Assembly: GCA_003561665.1 (NCBI GenBank)
Contig: PWVY01000048.1
Coordinates: 1-6,051 of the forward strand
Direction: 5' to 3'
Origin: Thermoplasmata archaeon
Lineage (GTDB): Archaea; Thermoplasmatota; SW-10-69-26
Length of the DNA: 6,051 bases
The notes beneath the pieces were generated by a model. It ran no database searches, had not been told where the DNA came from, and was given only the letters and a program-made list of their open reading frames with translations. The position numbers were made by a program, and so were the translations under genes. This document shows, one piece after another, positions 1 through 5,882 of this stretch (within the stretch, counting starts at the first letter, position 1; the number at the start of each line of letters is the position of its first letter).

Positions 1-38
1 CCGAAGCCGCCGTCTCCACCCAGGAGGGATCATCATGA
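1..38 (+). CDS. Probable 3' end of an upstream gene (partial)
   Basis: Only the last 11 codons (from position 3) and a TGA stop at 36-38 are visible, reading EAAVSTQEGSS. The stop overlaps the ATG of the epimerase at 35-37 as ATGA, an arrangement typical of translationally coupled genes in a prokaryotic operon. The epimerase's ribosome binding site would then lie inside this gene. The peptide is too short to assign a function. It could be a chance open frame, since no other part of the gene is in the window; the ATGA geometry is the only real support. Confidence 0.4.
   Translation, partial: EAAVSTQEGSS
22..28 (+). promoter_or_regulatory. Shine-Dalgarno site of the epimerase gene
   Basis: AGGAGGG lies 6 nt upstream of the ATG at 35. 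This is a strong match to the anti-SD sequence at ideal spacing and fixes the epimerase start. Confidence 0.85.
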
Positions 39-1033
39 ACGTTCTCGTAACAGGCAGCGAAGGATCCTTGATGCAATGGATCATCCAGCATCTGCTCGAT
101 GAAGGCCACAACGTCACCGGCGCCGACAACTACGCACGCTACGACGAGGAAGGCTACGGCGCCACCAAGATCGCGGACGGGTACGCGTTCGAACAGGTCG
201 ACCTCACCGACCTTGACGCTACGCGCGAGCTGATGCAAGATCAAGACGCCGCGATCCATGGCGCTGGCCTCATCTACGGCGTCAAAGGGTTCCACGAGCA
301 CCCGTTCGACATCCTCGACAACGACATCACGCTCACCAGGAACATCGCGCGGGCCGCGCGCGAGGAGGACCTCGACCGGGTCACGTTCATCAGCTCCAGC
401 ATGGTGTACGAACGCGGCGATCCGCCCCAAGTCGAGGACGACGTGGACGATCTTCCCCTCCCCAAAACCGACTACGGGTTAAGCAAAGTCGTCGGCGAGC
501 GCATTCTAAGAGCCAACCAGGACCAGTACGGGATCGACTACACCATCTGGCGCCCGTTCAACATCATCACCCCCTACGAGATCGCTGAAGATGATCCCGG
601 GATGGCGCACGTGTTCGCCGACTTCATGTCCAAGATCCTCTTCGAGAAGCAAAACCCCATGAAGATCTTCGGCGACGGTGAACAAGTCCGATGCTTCACC
701 TGGATCGATGACATCGCGCACGCCGTAGCCACCCAAAGCTTCCAACCTGCGACAGCGAACGAGACGTTCAACCTCGCCAACCCCGAGCCCGTCACCATGA
801 AAGACCTCGCCCAACGCATCTTCCAAGAAGGACAAGACCGAGGCCTCGTCCACGGCGACAAGCTTCGCTTCGATCATCAACCGATCTACGACGACGACGT
901 GCGCCAACGCGACCCAAGCATCGAGAAAGCCGAGCGAACCTTCGGTTGGGCTCCAAGCGTGAAACTCGACGAGGCGCTCACGCGCTGCATCGATCAGCTC
1001 GAGAAACAACACCCCGAGATCGCAACGACCTGA
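35..1033 (+). CDS. NAD-dependent epimerase/dehydratase family protein (extended SDR)
   Basis: This 332-residue protein has the size and layout of an extended short-chain dehydrogenase acting on nucleotide sugars in the cytoplasm. An N-terminal Rossmann fold begins at VLVTG (3-7), with D31 at the end of strand 2, suggesting NAD(H) rather than NADP(H). The active site shows a serine run ISSSMVY (119-125) and YGLSK (147-151), the YxxxK pair. WRPFNI (172-177) and the GDGEQVR...WIDDIAHAV block (213-231) are the substrate-side motifs of UDP-glucose 4-epimerase relatives. The serine region lacks the TDE triad of 4,6-dehydratases, so an epimerase or reductase role is more likely than dehydration. The cofactor loop is odd: GSEGSLM (7-13) has Met where GxxGxxG normally has its third Gly. 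A strong SD supports the ATG. The gene probably follows another in an operon and converges on fni 3 bp downstream. The family is secure; the substrate is unknown. Confidence 0.9.
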   Translation: MNVLVTGSEGSLMQWIIQHLLDEGHNVTGADNYARYDEEGYGATKIADGYAFEQVDLTDLDATRELMQDQDAAIHGAGLIYGVKGFHEHPFDILDNDITLTRNIARAAREEDLDRVTFISSSMVYERGDPPQVEDDVDDLPLPKTDYGLSKVVGERILRANQDQYGIDYTIWRPFNIITPYEIAEDDPGMAHVFADFMSKILFEKQNPMKIFGDGEQVRCFTWIDDIAHAVATQSFQPATANETFNLANPEPVTMKDLAQRIFQEGQDRGLVHGDKLRFDHQPIYDDDVRQRDPSIEKAERTFGWAPSVKLDEALTRCIDQLEKQHPEIATT

Positions 1034-1036
1034 CCC

Positions 1037-2152
1037 TCACCGGATCCGCTCGCGCACCAGCGCATCCACATCATGCCCCAACCGTCTTAGCCACGCTGCA
1101 GTCTCGCGCCGGACCATCACCGGTCGCTTTTGCAACTCGCCGATCGTTTCCGCACCGGTGAGGAACATGGCCGTCTCCAGTTCGCTTCGCAAGGCCTCGA
1201 AGAACGCATCCAGCGCCTCTTCGCCCTCGCTCGCTGGAGCAAGCGCACCGCTTGCGATCCCGCACGCGTCAGCGCCCAACGCGATGGCCCGGGCCACGTG
1301 AACACCGTTTTTCACGCCGCCTGTCGCGATCACGTTCACATCCAAGGTTGCTCCCTCGCGTACGGCCACCGGCGTGGGGATGCCCCAGTCTCGGAACCGG
1401 TCACCGAGCCCTACGTGCCGGGGCGAGTCGGCGCTTTCTGCGCGGATACGCTCGACGGCGGCGAACGTTGTCCCGCTTAACCCTCCCACGTCCACGGCGG
1501 CGCACCCTGCGTCAACGAGGCGCTTGATGGTTCCTCGATGCATGCCGGCTCCGGTTTCTTTCGCGATGACGGGCCCGGGGATCTCGGTGACGAGTTGTTC
1601 GATCGCGTCGATCACGCCGGAGGCTTTCGTGTCCCCTTCGGGTTGCACGATCTCCTGGAGGTAGTTGAGGTGCACGATGAGGGCATCGGCATCGATGGCG
1701 TTGACAAGCTGCTTGGCTTGGTCGACCGTGATGGGGTCCTCGTCGCCTTGGGGAATCAGTTGGGGGGCCCCTATGTTGGCTGCGACGAAGGGTACATCGT
1801 GCTCGCGGATGACGGTGTAGGTGCTGGCTTGGTCAGGGTCTTCGAGCATGGCGCGTTGGGATCCAACGCCCATGCCGACACCGTGCTTGGCGCTGGCTTT
1901 GGCAAGGCGTTCGTTGATGGCTTCCGCGTCCGGGTACCCGCCGGTCATGCTTGCGACCATGACGGGTAGTTCGAGGGGGTGGTTGAGGAGGGGGGTTTGG
2001 GTGGTGACGTGGTCGAGGTCTGTTTCGGGGAGGGCTTCGTGGAGGAGGTTGACGTCCTCCCAGGCGTTCTTCTTGGCTTGCACGTCGTCGTTGAGGATGA
2101 TGTCGACGTGGTCGCCTTTGCGTTGGATGGTTTCCTCGGCGTCGTCGGTCAT
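1037..2152 (-). CDS. fni: Type 2 isopentenyl-diphosphate delta-isomerase (FMN-dependent)
   Basis: The enzyme interconverts IPP and DMAPP in the cytoplasm, using reduced FMN and Mg2+. DMAPP primes prenyl chain synthesis for archaeal ether lipids. The protein has 371 residues, close to the family norm. The family signatures are all present in order: RKGDH (11-15) at the N-terminus, ASMTGG (67-72) and GSQR (97-100) around flavin and diphosphate, HLNYLQE (161-167) with the conserved Gln-Glu pair, KETGAGM (198-204), DVGGLSGT (221-228), DWGIPT (255-260) and ATGGVKNG (276-283) of the TIM-barrel phosphate site. Its ATG overlaps the ipk stop as ATGA, and GAGG at 2162-2159 lies 6 nt upstream, so translation is probably coupled to ipk. 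It is the last gene of the leftward mvk-ipk-fni cluster. It is unrelated to the type 1 (Nudix) isomerase. No key motif is missing. Confidence 0.96.
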   Translation of the reverse strand: MTDDAEETIQRKGDHVDIILNDDVQAKKNAWEDVNLLHEALPETDLDHVTTQTPLLNHPLELPVMVASMTGGYPDAEAINERLAKASAKHGVGMGVGSQRAMLEDPDQASTYTVIREHDVPFVAANIGAPQLIPQGDEDPITVDQAKQLVNAIDADALIVHLNYLQEIVQPEGDTKASGVIDAIEQLVTEIPGPVIAKETGAGMHRGTIKRLVDAGCAAVDVGGLSGTTFAAVERIRAESADSPRHVGLGDRFRDWGIPTPVAVREGATLDVNVIATGGVKNGVHVARAIALGADACGIASGALAPASEGEEALDAFFEALRSELETAMFLTGAETIGELQKRPVMVRRETAAWLRRLGHDVDALVRERIR

Positions 2153-2931
2153 GGTGGGCCTCGGGGGTCGAGCGTTGTGCCTTGGATGTCGCCGTTGAGG
2201 GCGTTCTGGACGCGGTGGGGTTCGTGACCGTTGACGAAGCTTACGCGCGTTCCGCGGGTTGCGGCTTGGATGGCGGCGTCGAGTTTGCCTTGCATGCCGC
2301 CGGTGACGTCGGGTTGGTTTCCGGTGGTGGCGTTCTCACGGGCGGTTTTGATCTCGTCAAGCGTGGGTGTTTCGAGGAGGCGTGCTTTGTCGGTTTCGGG
2401 GGGGTGCGTGTAGACGCCGTCTTGGTCGAGGGCGTAGATGATGTGCTCGGCGTCGAGGAAGCGAGCGATTTCCGTGGTGATGGTGTCGCCGCTGAGGACG
2501 GTGAGGCCGCGTTGGGTGTCGAGGACGAGGTCTCCGTGGAGGACGGGGATGAGGGCTTCTTCGAGGAGTCTGTGGAGGGGGACGAGGTTCCATCCGCCGG
2601 GTGTCGCGTCGTTCGTGGAGAGGAGGCCTAGGGGGGAGAGGGTGGTTGCGGGGAGGCCTTGGGTGTGGAGGGCGTCGAGGACGGCGATGTTGAGGCGGCG
2701 GACGTGGGCATGAACGGTTGCTGCGGCGGATCGGGCTTCGTTGTCTTTGATGCCGTGTGCGAGGTCGTGTTCGTGGGCAAGGGGGTGGCCGTAGTGGCCT
2801 GCGCCGTGGATGAGAACGATTTGTTCGTCGGTGGTGGTGAGTTCGTGAGCGATCCGGTTGAGGGTTTCGTGGTGGACGCTGGGTTTGGGCGTAGTGAGGA
2901 TGCTTCCGCCGAGTTTGATGACGATCGTCAT
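2149..2931 (-). CDS. ipk: Isopentenyl phosphate kinase
   Basis: The enzyme phosphorylates isopentenyl phosphate to IPP with ATP, the hallmark step of the archaeal mevalonate pathway. The 260-residue protein is an amino acid kinase (AAK) family member of normal IPK length. IKLGGS (5-10) binds ATP phosphates. HGAGHYGHP (42-50) contains H49, which aligns with the catalytic His of characterised archaeal IPKs (H60 in the Methanocaldococcus jannaschii enzyme). HGDLV (132-136), LSGDTI (146-151), DQDGVY (169-174), TGGMQGK (210-216) and FVNG (232-235) complete the fold. That His separates it from glutamate 5-kinases and fosfomycin kinases of the same fold. It starts 12 nt after the mvk stop, with GAGG 8 nt before the ATG, and ends inside the fni start. 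The coding strand is strikingly rich in C, and the protein is rich in His and Thr. Confidence 0.96.
   Translation of the reverse strand: MTIVIKLGGSILTTPKPSVHHETLNRIAHELTTTDEQIVLIHGAGHYGHPLAHEHDLAHGIKDNEARSAAATVHAHVRRLNIAVLDALHTQGLPATTLSPLGLLSTNDATPGGWNLVPLHRLLEEALIPVLHGDLVLDTQRGLTVLSGDTITTEIARFLDAEHIIYALDQDGVYTHPPETDKARLLETPTLDEIKTARENATTGNQPDVTGGMQGKLDAAIQAATRGTRVSFVNGHEPHRVQNALNGDIQGTTLDPRGPP
2159..2162 (-). promoter_or_regulatory. Shine-Dalgarno site of fni inside ipk
   Basis: On the minus strand GAGG is followed by a 6-nt spacer and the fni ATG at 2152. It lies within the last codons of ipk and, with the ATGA overlap, supports coupled translation. Confidence 0.6.
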
Positions 2932-2939
2932 GAGGGGGT

Positions 2940-2943
2940 CCTC
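2940..2943 (-). promoter_or_regulatory. Shine-Dalgarno site of ipk
   Basis: GAGG follows the mvk TAA stop immediately and lies 8 nt upstream of the ipk ATG at 2931. It supports this start and a single mvk-ipk transcript, because the 12-nt gap leaves no room for a separate promoter outside mvk. Confidence 0.65.
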
Positions 2944-3939
2944 TTAGTGGCGTTCGTTCACGGTGCGTGTGCCCCGGTGGCCCCAGGCCCTGGCTCCTTT
3001 TCGTGCGGAGCGGACGATCCAGGTTTCTGCGCGTTCGTCTTGGAGGGCTTCGCGGCAGGCGTCGGGTTCGTCGGTGAGCGCGATGATGCAGCCGCCGCCT
3101 CCGGCGCCGGTGAGTTTGGCTCCGTGGGCGTGTTCGCGTGCGGTTCGACAAAGTTCATCCAAGCGACTGGTGGAGACGCCGAGCATGCCCAGAAGTTCGT
3201 GGGCTTCGTCCATGAGTTCGCCAACGCGGGCGAGGTTCCCCCTCCTGAGCGCTTCCTGGCCTTCGCGCGTGGTGTCGCCGATGTCTTCGATGATCTTTTG
3301 AGCGACATCGGTACGGTCGTGGTACATCTGGACTTTGCTGACGAGTTCCCCGGTTTTGCCTTTCTCGCCGCTGTGGGCGATGACGAAGCTCATGCGTTCA
3401 AGCGGTTGATGGTGGACGTGCCAGGTGGAGTCGCTGCGTCGGAGCGTCCAGAGGTGGTTGTCGTGTTCTTCCTTGTCGACGAAGATGGCTTGGCCGTGCG
3501 TGCTTGCGCTGGTGTCGATGGGGCTTCCTTGTTCGCCTTGCCCGATCCACTCGGTTTCGTACGCGGCTCGCGCGAGGCGTGTTTCGCTGAATTGTTCGGT
3601 CTGGTGGAGGAGCGCGGCGCAGGTGCTGGTGGAGAGGGCGGCGCTTGAGCCAAGGCCTGCTGCGCTGGGTAGGCGGCTGTTGGTTTGGACGTTCAGGCGG
3701 GTCGTGTTGCCTGCGTTATCCCAGAGGAGGTTGATGGCTTTCTCGATGAACAGGTGCTTGTACGTGTCCAGCGGTTCCCCGTTGACTTGGTGCTGGGTGA
3801 GGGTCTCATCGGGGATGAGGTCGACCTTCGTCTCAAGATCGATGGCGACGGCGATGGCAGGCTCGCCGAACACGACAGCGTGTTCGCCGAAGAGGATAAC
3901 CTTGCCGGGCGCGGCTGCTTGGGACACTGGGGGGCGCAT
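2944..3939 (-). CDS. mvk: Mevalonate kinase (GHMP family)
   Basis: The enzyme phosphorylates (R)-mevalonate to mevalonate 5-phosphate with ATP, the first committed kinase step of isoprenoid synthesis. The 331-residue frame carries the three GHMP motifs: PGKVILFGEH (11-20), the ATP loop LPSAAGLGSSAAL (90-102) and KLTGAGGGGC (275-284). SPIDTSASTHG (139-149) supplies D142, aligning with the catalytic Asp in the corresponding S-x-DTS segment of the M. jannaschii enzyme. GEKGKTGELV (191-200) also matches the archaeal type. After the last strand there is a basic tail of about 20 residues (roughly 311-331) that looks longer than in M. jannaschii. It is the first gene of mvk-ipk-fni. The start is uncertain: the ATG at 3939 has no SD, whereas the in-frame GTG at 3927 (codon 5) lies about 27 nt from a TATA-like TTTTAA and would give a more usual N-terminus. 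The complete GHMP motifs and the neighbours argue against mevalonate 3-kinase or phosphomevalonate kinase. Confidence 0.95.
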   Translation of the reverse strand: MRPPVSQAAAPGKVILFGEHAVVFGEPAIAVAIDLETKVDLIPDETLTQHQVNGEPLDTYKHLFIEKAINLLWDNAGNTTRLNVQTNSRLPSAAGLGSSAALSTSTCAALLHQTEQFSETRLARAAYETEWIGQGEQGSPIDTSASTHGQAIFVDKEEHDNHLWTLRRSDSTWHVHHQPLERMSFVIAHSGEKGKTGELVSKVQMYHDRTDVAQKIIEDIGDTTREGQEALRRGNLARVGELMDEAHELLGMLGVSTSRLDELCRTAREHAHGAKLTGAGGGGCIIALTDEPDACREALQDERAETWIVRSARKGARAWGHRGTRTVNERH

Positions 3940-3951
3940 ACGGGAGGGATG

Positions 3952-3957
3952 TTAAAA
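3952..3957 (-). promoter_or_regulatory. Putative TATA box for the mvk-ipk-fni operon
   Basis: TTTTAA on the minus strand is one of very few A/T-only hexamers in the GC-rich divergent spacer. Its centre is about 27 nt upstream of the in-frame GTG at 3927, the distance expected between an archaeal TATA box and the transcription start of a leaderless mRNA. It is only about 15 nt from the upstream ATG at 3939. No clear purine-rich BRE is visible next to it. The call rests on position and composition only. The same bases read TTAAAA on the plus strand and could serve the other direction. Confidence 0.4.
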
Positions 3958-4040
3958 CCCGTGGTTCCGGTGAGGGCCTTGTCGTTCCCGGGAGCGGTGC
4001 TTTTTGCCTCGTGCGTGGCGGGATCGGTTCAAGAGCCATG

Positions 4041-4045
4041 GGAGG
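4041..4045 (+). promoter_or_regulatory. Candidate Shine-Dalgarno site of the membrane protein gene
   Basis: GGAGG lies 12 nt upstream of the ATG at 4058, a rather long spacing. It favours 4058 over the in-frame TTG at 4004 (which lies upstream of the site) and the ATG at 4088. Confidence 0.5.
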
Positions 4046-4057
4046 CCCGTAAGCCTC

Positions 4058-4603
4058 ATGCCCTCAGAAGACGGTTCATCGTCTCGTATGCCGTTCGATA
4101 TCGACCCTATCCGCATCGAGCAGGCCTTCCTGGTCGGGGCCATCTTGGGATTCCTCGTGGCCCTTTTGGGCTTGGTGGGGATGCTCCTTGGTTGGTGGAA
4201 CCCGATCGGGGAGACACTCATCGCGGCGGGGTCGATAACGGCTCTTGTACTAACGCTGGGGGTTGGGTTGGCGAACGCGAGCCGATCCCAGGTGGAGTCC
4301 GTTCATGAGAGCGCTCTTGAGAACGGTGAGGTCCTTGGATCCGTGGACGAGAAGCTCAGTAGCCTAGAGGCCATGGAGAGGAAGCTGCGCAAGCTGGGAC
4401 CTATGGATGAAAAGCTGAACAAGCTGGAACCCATGGATGAAAAGCTTGAGAGCCAAACGAAGCTCTTGGATCGCCAGCTTGAGGTGCTCGATAAGATCGA
4501 GACCAAGCTCTCAACCGGTGGAAGGGCAAGAGGCCGACACCTTCAAACCCCCCACCTCGTTTCGGGCCCCGATGCCCAAAGCGCGCCTTGTGAAAATCGG
4601 TGA
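4058..4603 (+). CDS. Hypothetical two-helix membrane protein with decapeptide-repeat tail
   Basis: I do not recognise this family. The 181-residue product starts with a polar stretch (1-22). Two hydrophobic segments suited to membrane helices follow: about 23-46 (AFLVGAILGFLVALLGLVGM onward) and about 50-72, joined by a short WWNP turn. Both ends would then lie on the same side, probably cytoplasmic. Residues 92-131 hold four decapeptide repeats around the core DEKL. These run into a charged helical stretch to about 151 that looks like a coiled coil. The last 30 residues are polar and low in predicted structure, and their codons overlap asnS by 32 nt in another frame. Start choice: ATG 4058 follows GGAGG, while a TTG at 4004 would add 18 residues with no SD. 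It could be a membrane-anchored scaffold or oligomerising adaptor, but that is inference from architecture only. The regular helices and in-frame repeats make it likely to be a real gene. Confidence 0.72.
   Translation: MPSEDGSSSRMPFDIDPIRIEQAFLVGAILGFLVALLGLVGMLLGWWNPIGETLIAAGSITALVLTLGVGLANASRSQVESVHESALENGEVLGSVDEKLSSLEAMERKLRKLGPMDEKLNKLEPMDEKLESQTKLLDRQLEVLDKIETKLSTGGRARGRHLQTPHLVSGPDAQSAPCENR
4331..4450 (+). repeat. Four tandem 30-bp repeats encoding a decapeptide
   Basis: Four in-frame 30-bp units encode VLGSVDEKLS, SLEAMERKLR, KLGPMDEKLN and KLEPMDEKLE. Units 3 (4391-4420) and 4 (4421-4450) are close at the DNA level, sharing the block ATGGATGAAAAGCT. Units 1 and 2 are more diverged, as expected for older duplications under protein-level selection. 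The downstream segment (LLDRQLEVLDKIETKL) continues the same hydrophobic and charge pattern less exactly. Confidence 0.85.
4542..4547 (+). promoter_or_regulatory. Weak TATA-like element before asnS
   Basis: TTCAAA is centred about 27 nt upstream of the asnS ATG at 4572, where a leaderless archaeal transcript would need its TATA box. No SD is visible before that ATG. The element is a poor match and lies inside the preceding gene, so co-transcription with that gene is an equal possibility. Confidence 0.22.
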
Positions 4604-5873
4604 GATCCTGGATGGCGATGCGACCGGGGAAGAGATCACGATCCAGGGCTGGGTCCATCGTCATCGTTCCACGGGAGGCATTGTGTTCTGCGTGGTACGG
4701 GACGCGACAGGCATCGTGCAGTGCACGGTGAAGAAGGACAACGTGGACGAGGATGCCTTCACGCAAGCGGAGGGGTCGAGTTTCGAGGCCAGCGTTCGCG
4801 TCACAGGCACGGTCGCAGAGGACGAGAGAGCCCCTGGGGGTTTCGAGGTGAAGGCGGTCGCGTTCGAGGAGGTCGGAGAAAGCCCGGATATTCCCCTGTA
4901 CGAGGAGATGGGCATCGAGCACGAGTTGGATCATCGTCACTTGTGGCTTCGAAGCCGCAAGCTCACGAACGTCATGAAGATCCGTCACACAGCGGTTCGA
5001 GCCATGGCGGATTGGTTCGAGGAGAACGATTTCTGGCAAGTGTGGCCAAGCGTTCTAACGAAAGGCGCTGCAGAGGGGGGCGCGGATGTGTTCGAGTTAG
5101 AGTACTTCGAGGATACGGCATACTTGACGCAATCCAGCCAGATGTACCTGGAAGCGATGATCTTCAGCCTCGAGCGGGTTTGGTGCCTGGCGCCCAGTTT
5201 CCGCGCAGAGAAAAGCCGAACCCCTCGACACTTGACCGAATACTGGCACCTTGAAGCCGAACAAGCCTGGTGCGATCATGAGGAGAACCTCAAGATCCAG
5301 GAGAACCTCGTCCAGCACGCATGCAACACGGTGGCCGAAAAGTGCCCGGAGGAATTGGACGAGCTTGGGCGTGATCCAAGCACCCTTTCAAAGGTTCAAG
5401 CCCCGTTCGAGCGCATCACGTACGATGATGCCATCGATCATCTCCAGGATGAAGGGTACGAGATCACGTGGGGGGACGATTTCGGGGCACCGCACGAGCG
5501 CGCGCTCTCCGATCTCCATGACGGGTTCGTGTTCATCACGCACTTCCCCGCCAAGATGAAACCGTTCTACATGGCCCTCACAGAGGACGAGAGGCATGCC
5601 AAGTGCGCGGATCTGATCGCGCCCGAGGAGTACGGTGAGCTCATCGGTGGGAGCGAGCGTTCCACGGATGAGGCAAGCGTTCGTCAGCGCTTGGCAGAAA
5701 GCGGCGAAGATGTAGAGGATTACGAGTGGTTCCTTGATCTACGCCGCTACGGGAGCGTTCCCCACAGCGGGTTCGGGTTGGGGTTGGAGCGTTTCGTCAG
5801 TTACCTTTGCTCCTTGGAGCACGTGCGTGACGCGGTGCCCTTCATGCGGACGCCCGCGCGGCTTTACCCTTAA
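4572..5873 (+). CDS. asnS: Asparaginyl-tRNA synthetase
   Basis: This class IIb synthetase charges tRNA-Asn with asparagine. The 433-residue protein opens with an OB-fold anticodon-binding domain (about 20-100, ITIQGWVHRHRSTGGIVF onward). The catalytic domain follows: motif 1 near 150-170 with P159, the YLTQSSQMYLEA block (184-195), motif 2 SFRAEKSRTPRHLTEYWHLE (209-228), GGSER (359-363), and motif 3 SGFGLGLER (399-407), ending RTPARLYP (426-433). The YGSVPHSGFGLGLER to RLYP ending and overall length match archaeal AsnRS such as that of Pyrococcus. The OB domain rules out the archaeal truncated AsnRS-like asparagine synthetase; an AspRS is less likely from the C-terminal motif. The frame is open back to 4437, but those 45 extra residues look non-coding, so the ATG at 4572 is chosen. 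It has no visible SD and overlaps the upstream membrane protein gene by 32 nt. A real AsnRS implies that this organism need not make Asn-tRNA solely by amidating Asp-tRNA. Confidence 0.95.
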   Translation: MPKARLVKIGEILDGDATGEEITIQGWVHRHRSTGGIVFCVVRDATGIVQCTVKKDNVDEDAFTQAEGSSFEASVRVTGTVAEDERAPGGFEVKAVAFEEVGESPDIPLYEEMGIEHELDHRHLWLRSRKLTNVMKIRHTAVRAMADWFEENDFWQVWPSVLTKGAAEGGADVFELEYFEDTAYLTQSSQMYLEAMIFSLERVWCLAPSFRAEKSRTPRHLTEYWHLEAEQAWCDHEENLKIQENLVQHACNTVAEKCPEELDELGRDPSTLSKVQAPFERITYDDAIDHLQDEGYEITWGDDFGAPHERALSDLHDGFVFITHFPAKMKPFYMALTEDERHAKCADLIAPEEYGELIGGSERSTDEASVRQRLAESGEDVEDYEWFLDLRRYGSVPHSGFGLGLERFVSYLCSLEHVRDAVPFMRTPARLYP

Positions 5874-5882
5874 AGCGGGGCG
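5851..5882 (+). terminator. Possible hairpin at the asnS/GH15 convergent junction
   Basis: GCTTTA (5861-5866) and TAAAGC (5871-5876) form a perfect 6-bp stem around a CCCT loop, spanning the asnS stop. CGCCC (5851-5855) can pair with GGGCG (5878-5882) as an outer stem, leaving an uneven internal loop. The fold would work on both strands and covers the whole 9-bp gap to the converging GH15 stop. No T-run follows, so it does not resemble a classic terminator. It may limit read-through, or it may be chance. Confidence 0.3.

Noticed and set aside
2357..3151. Minus-strand 264-codon frame dominated by Arg, Pro and His
   Set aside because: It is a shifted reading of the ipk region. The extreme composition is typical of an off-frame in C-rich DNA, and the real ipk frame has all catalytic motifs.
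2659..3648. Long plus-strand open frame of 329 codons antisense to mvk and ipk
   Set aside because: It lies opposite two well-supported kinase genes. It is rich in Val, Gly, Phe and Asp as expected from reading a GC-rich gene backwards, and shows no recognisable motif or SD.
2944..3939. SPIDTS in place of the SGID motif of many mevalonate kinases, as a sign of altered function
   Set aside because: Archaeal mevalonate kinases such as that of M. jannaschii carry a similar S-x-DTS segment with the catalytic Asp, so this is normal for the group.
4038..4052. Four-codon upstream frame (ATG to TAA) overlapping the GGAGG before the membrane protein gene
   Set aside because: It would be attractive as a regulatory leader peptide, but frames this short are expected by chance and nothing else supports it.
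4004..4057. TTG start giving 18 extra residues on the membrane protein
   Set aside because: There is no SD before it, the GGAGG at 4041 would lie inside it, and the added residues look unstructured. The ATG at 4058 is a better start.
4066..4084. AGACG/CGTCT inverted repeat early in the membrane protein gene
   Set aside because: It is only a 5-bp stem inside coding sequence with no positional link to a start or promoter, and is probably chance.
4437..4571. N-terminal extension of AsnRS by 45 residues
   Set aside because: This stretch lies inside the repeat-bearing gene in another frame and reads as Ser/Arg-rich noise. AsnRS homologues begin near the MPKARL Met at 4572.
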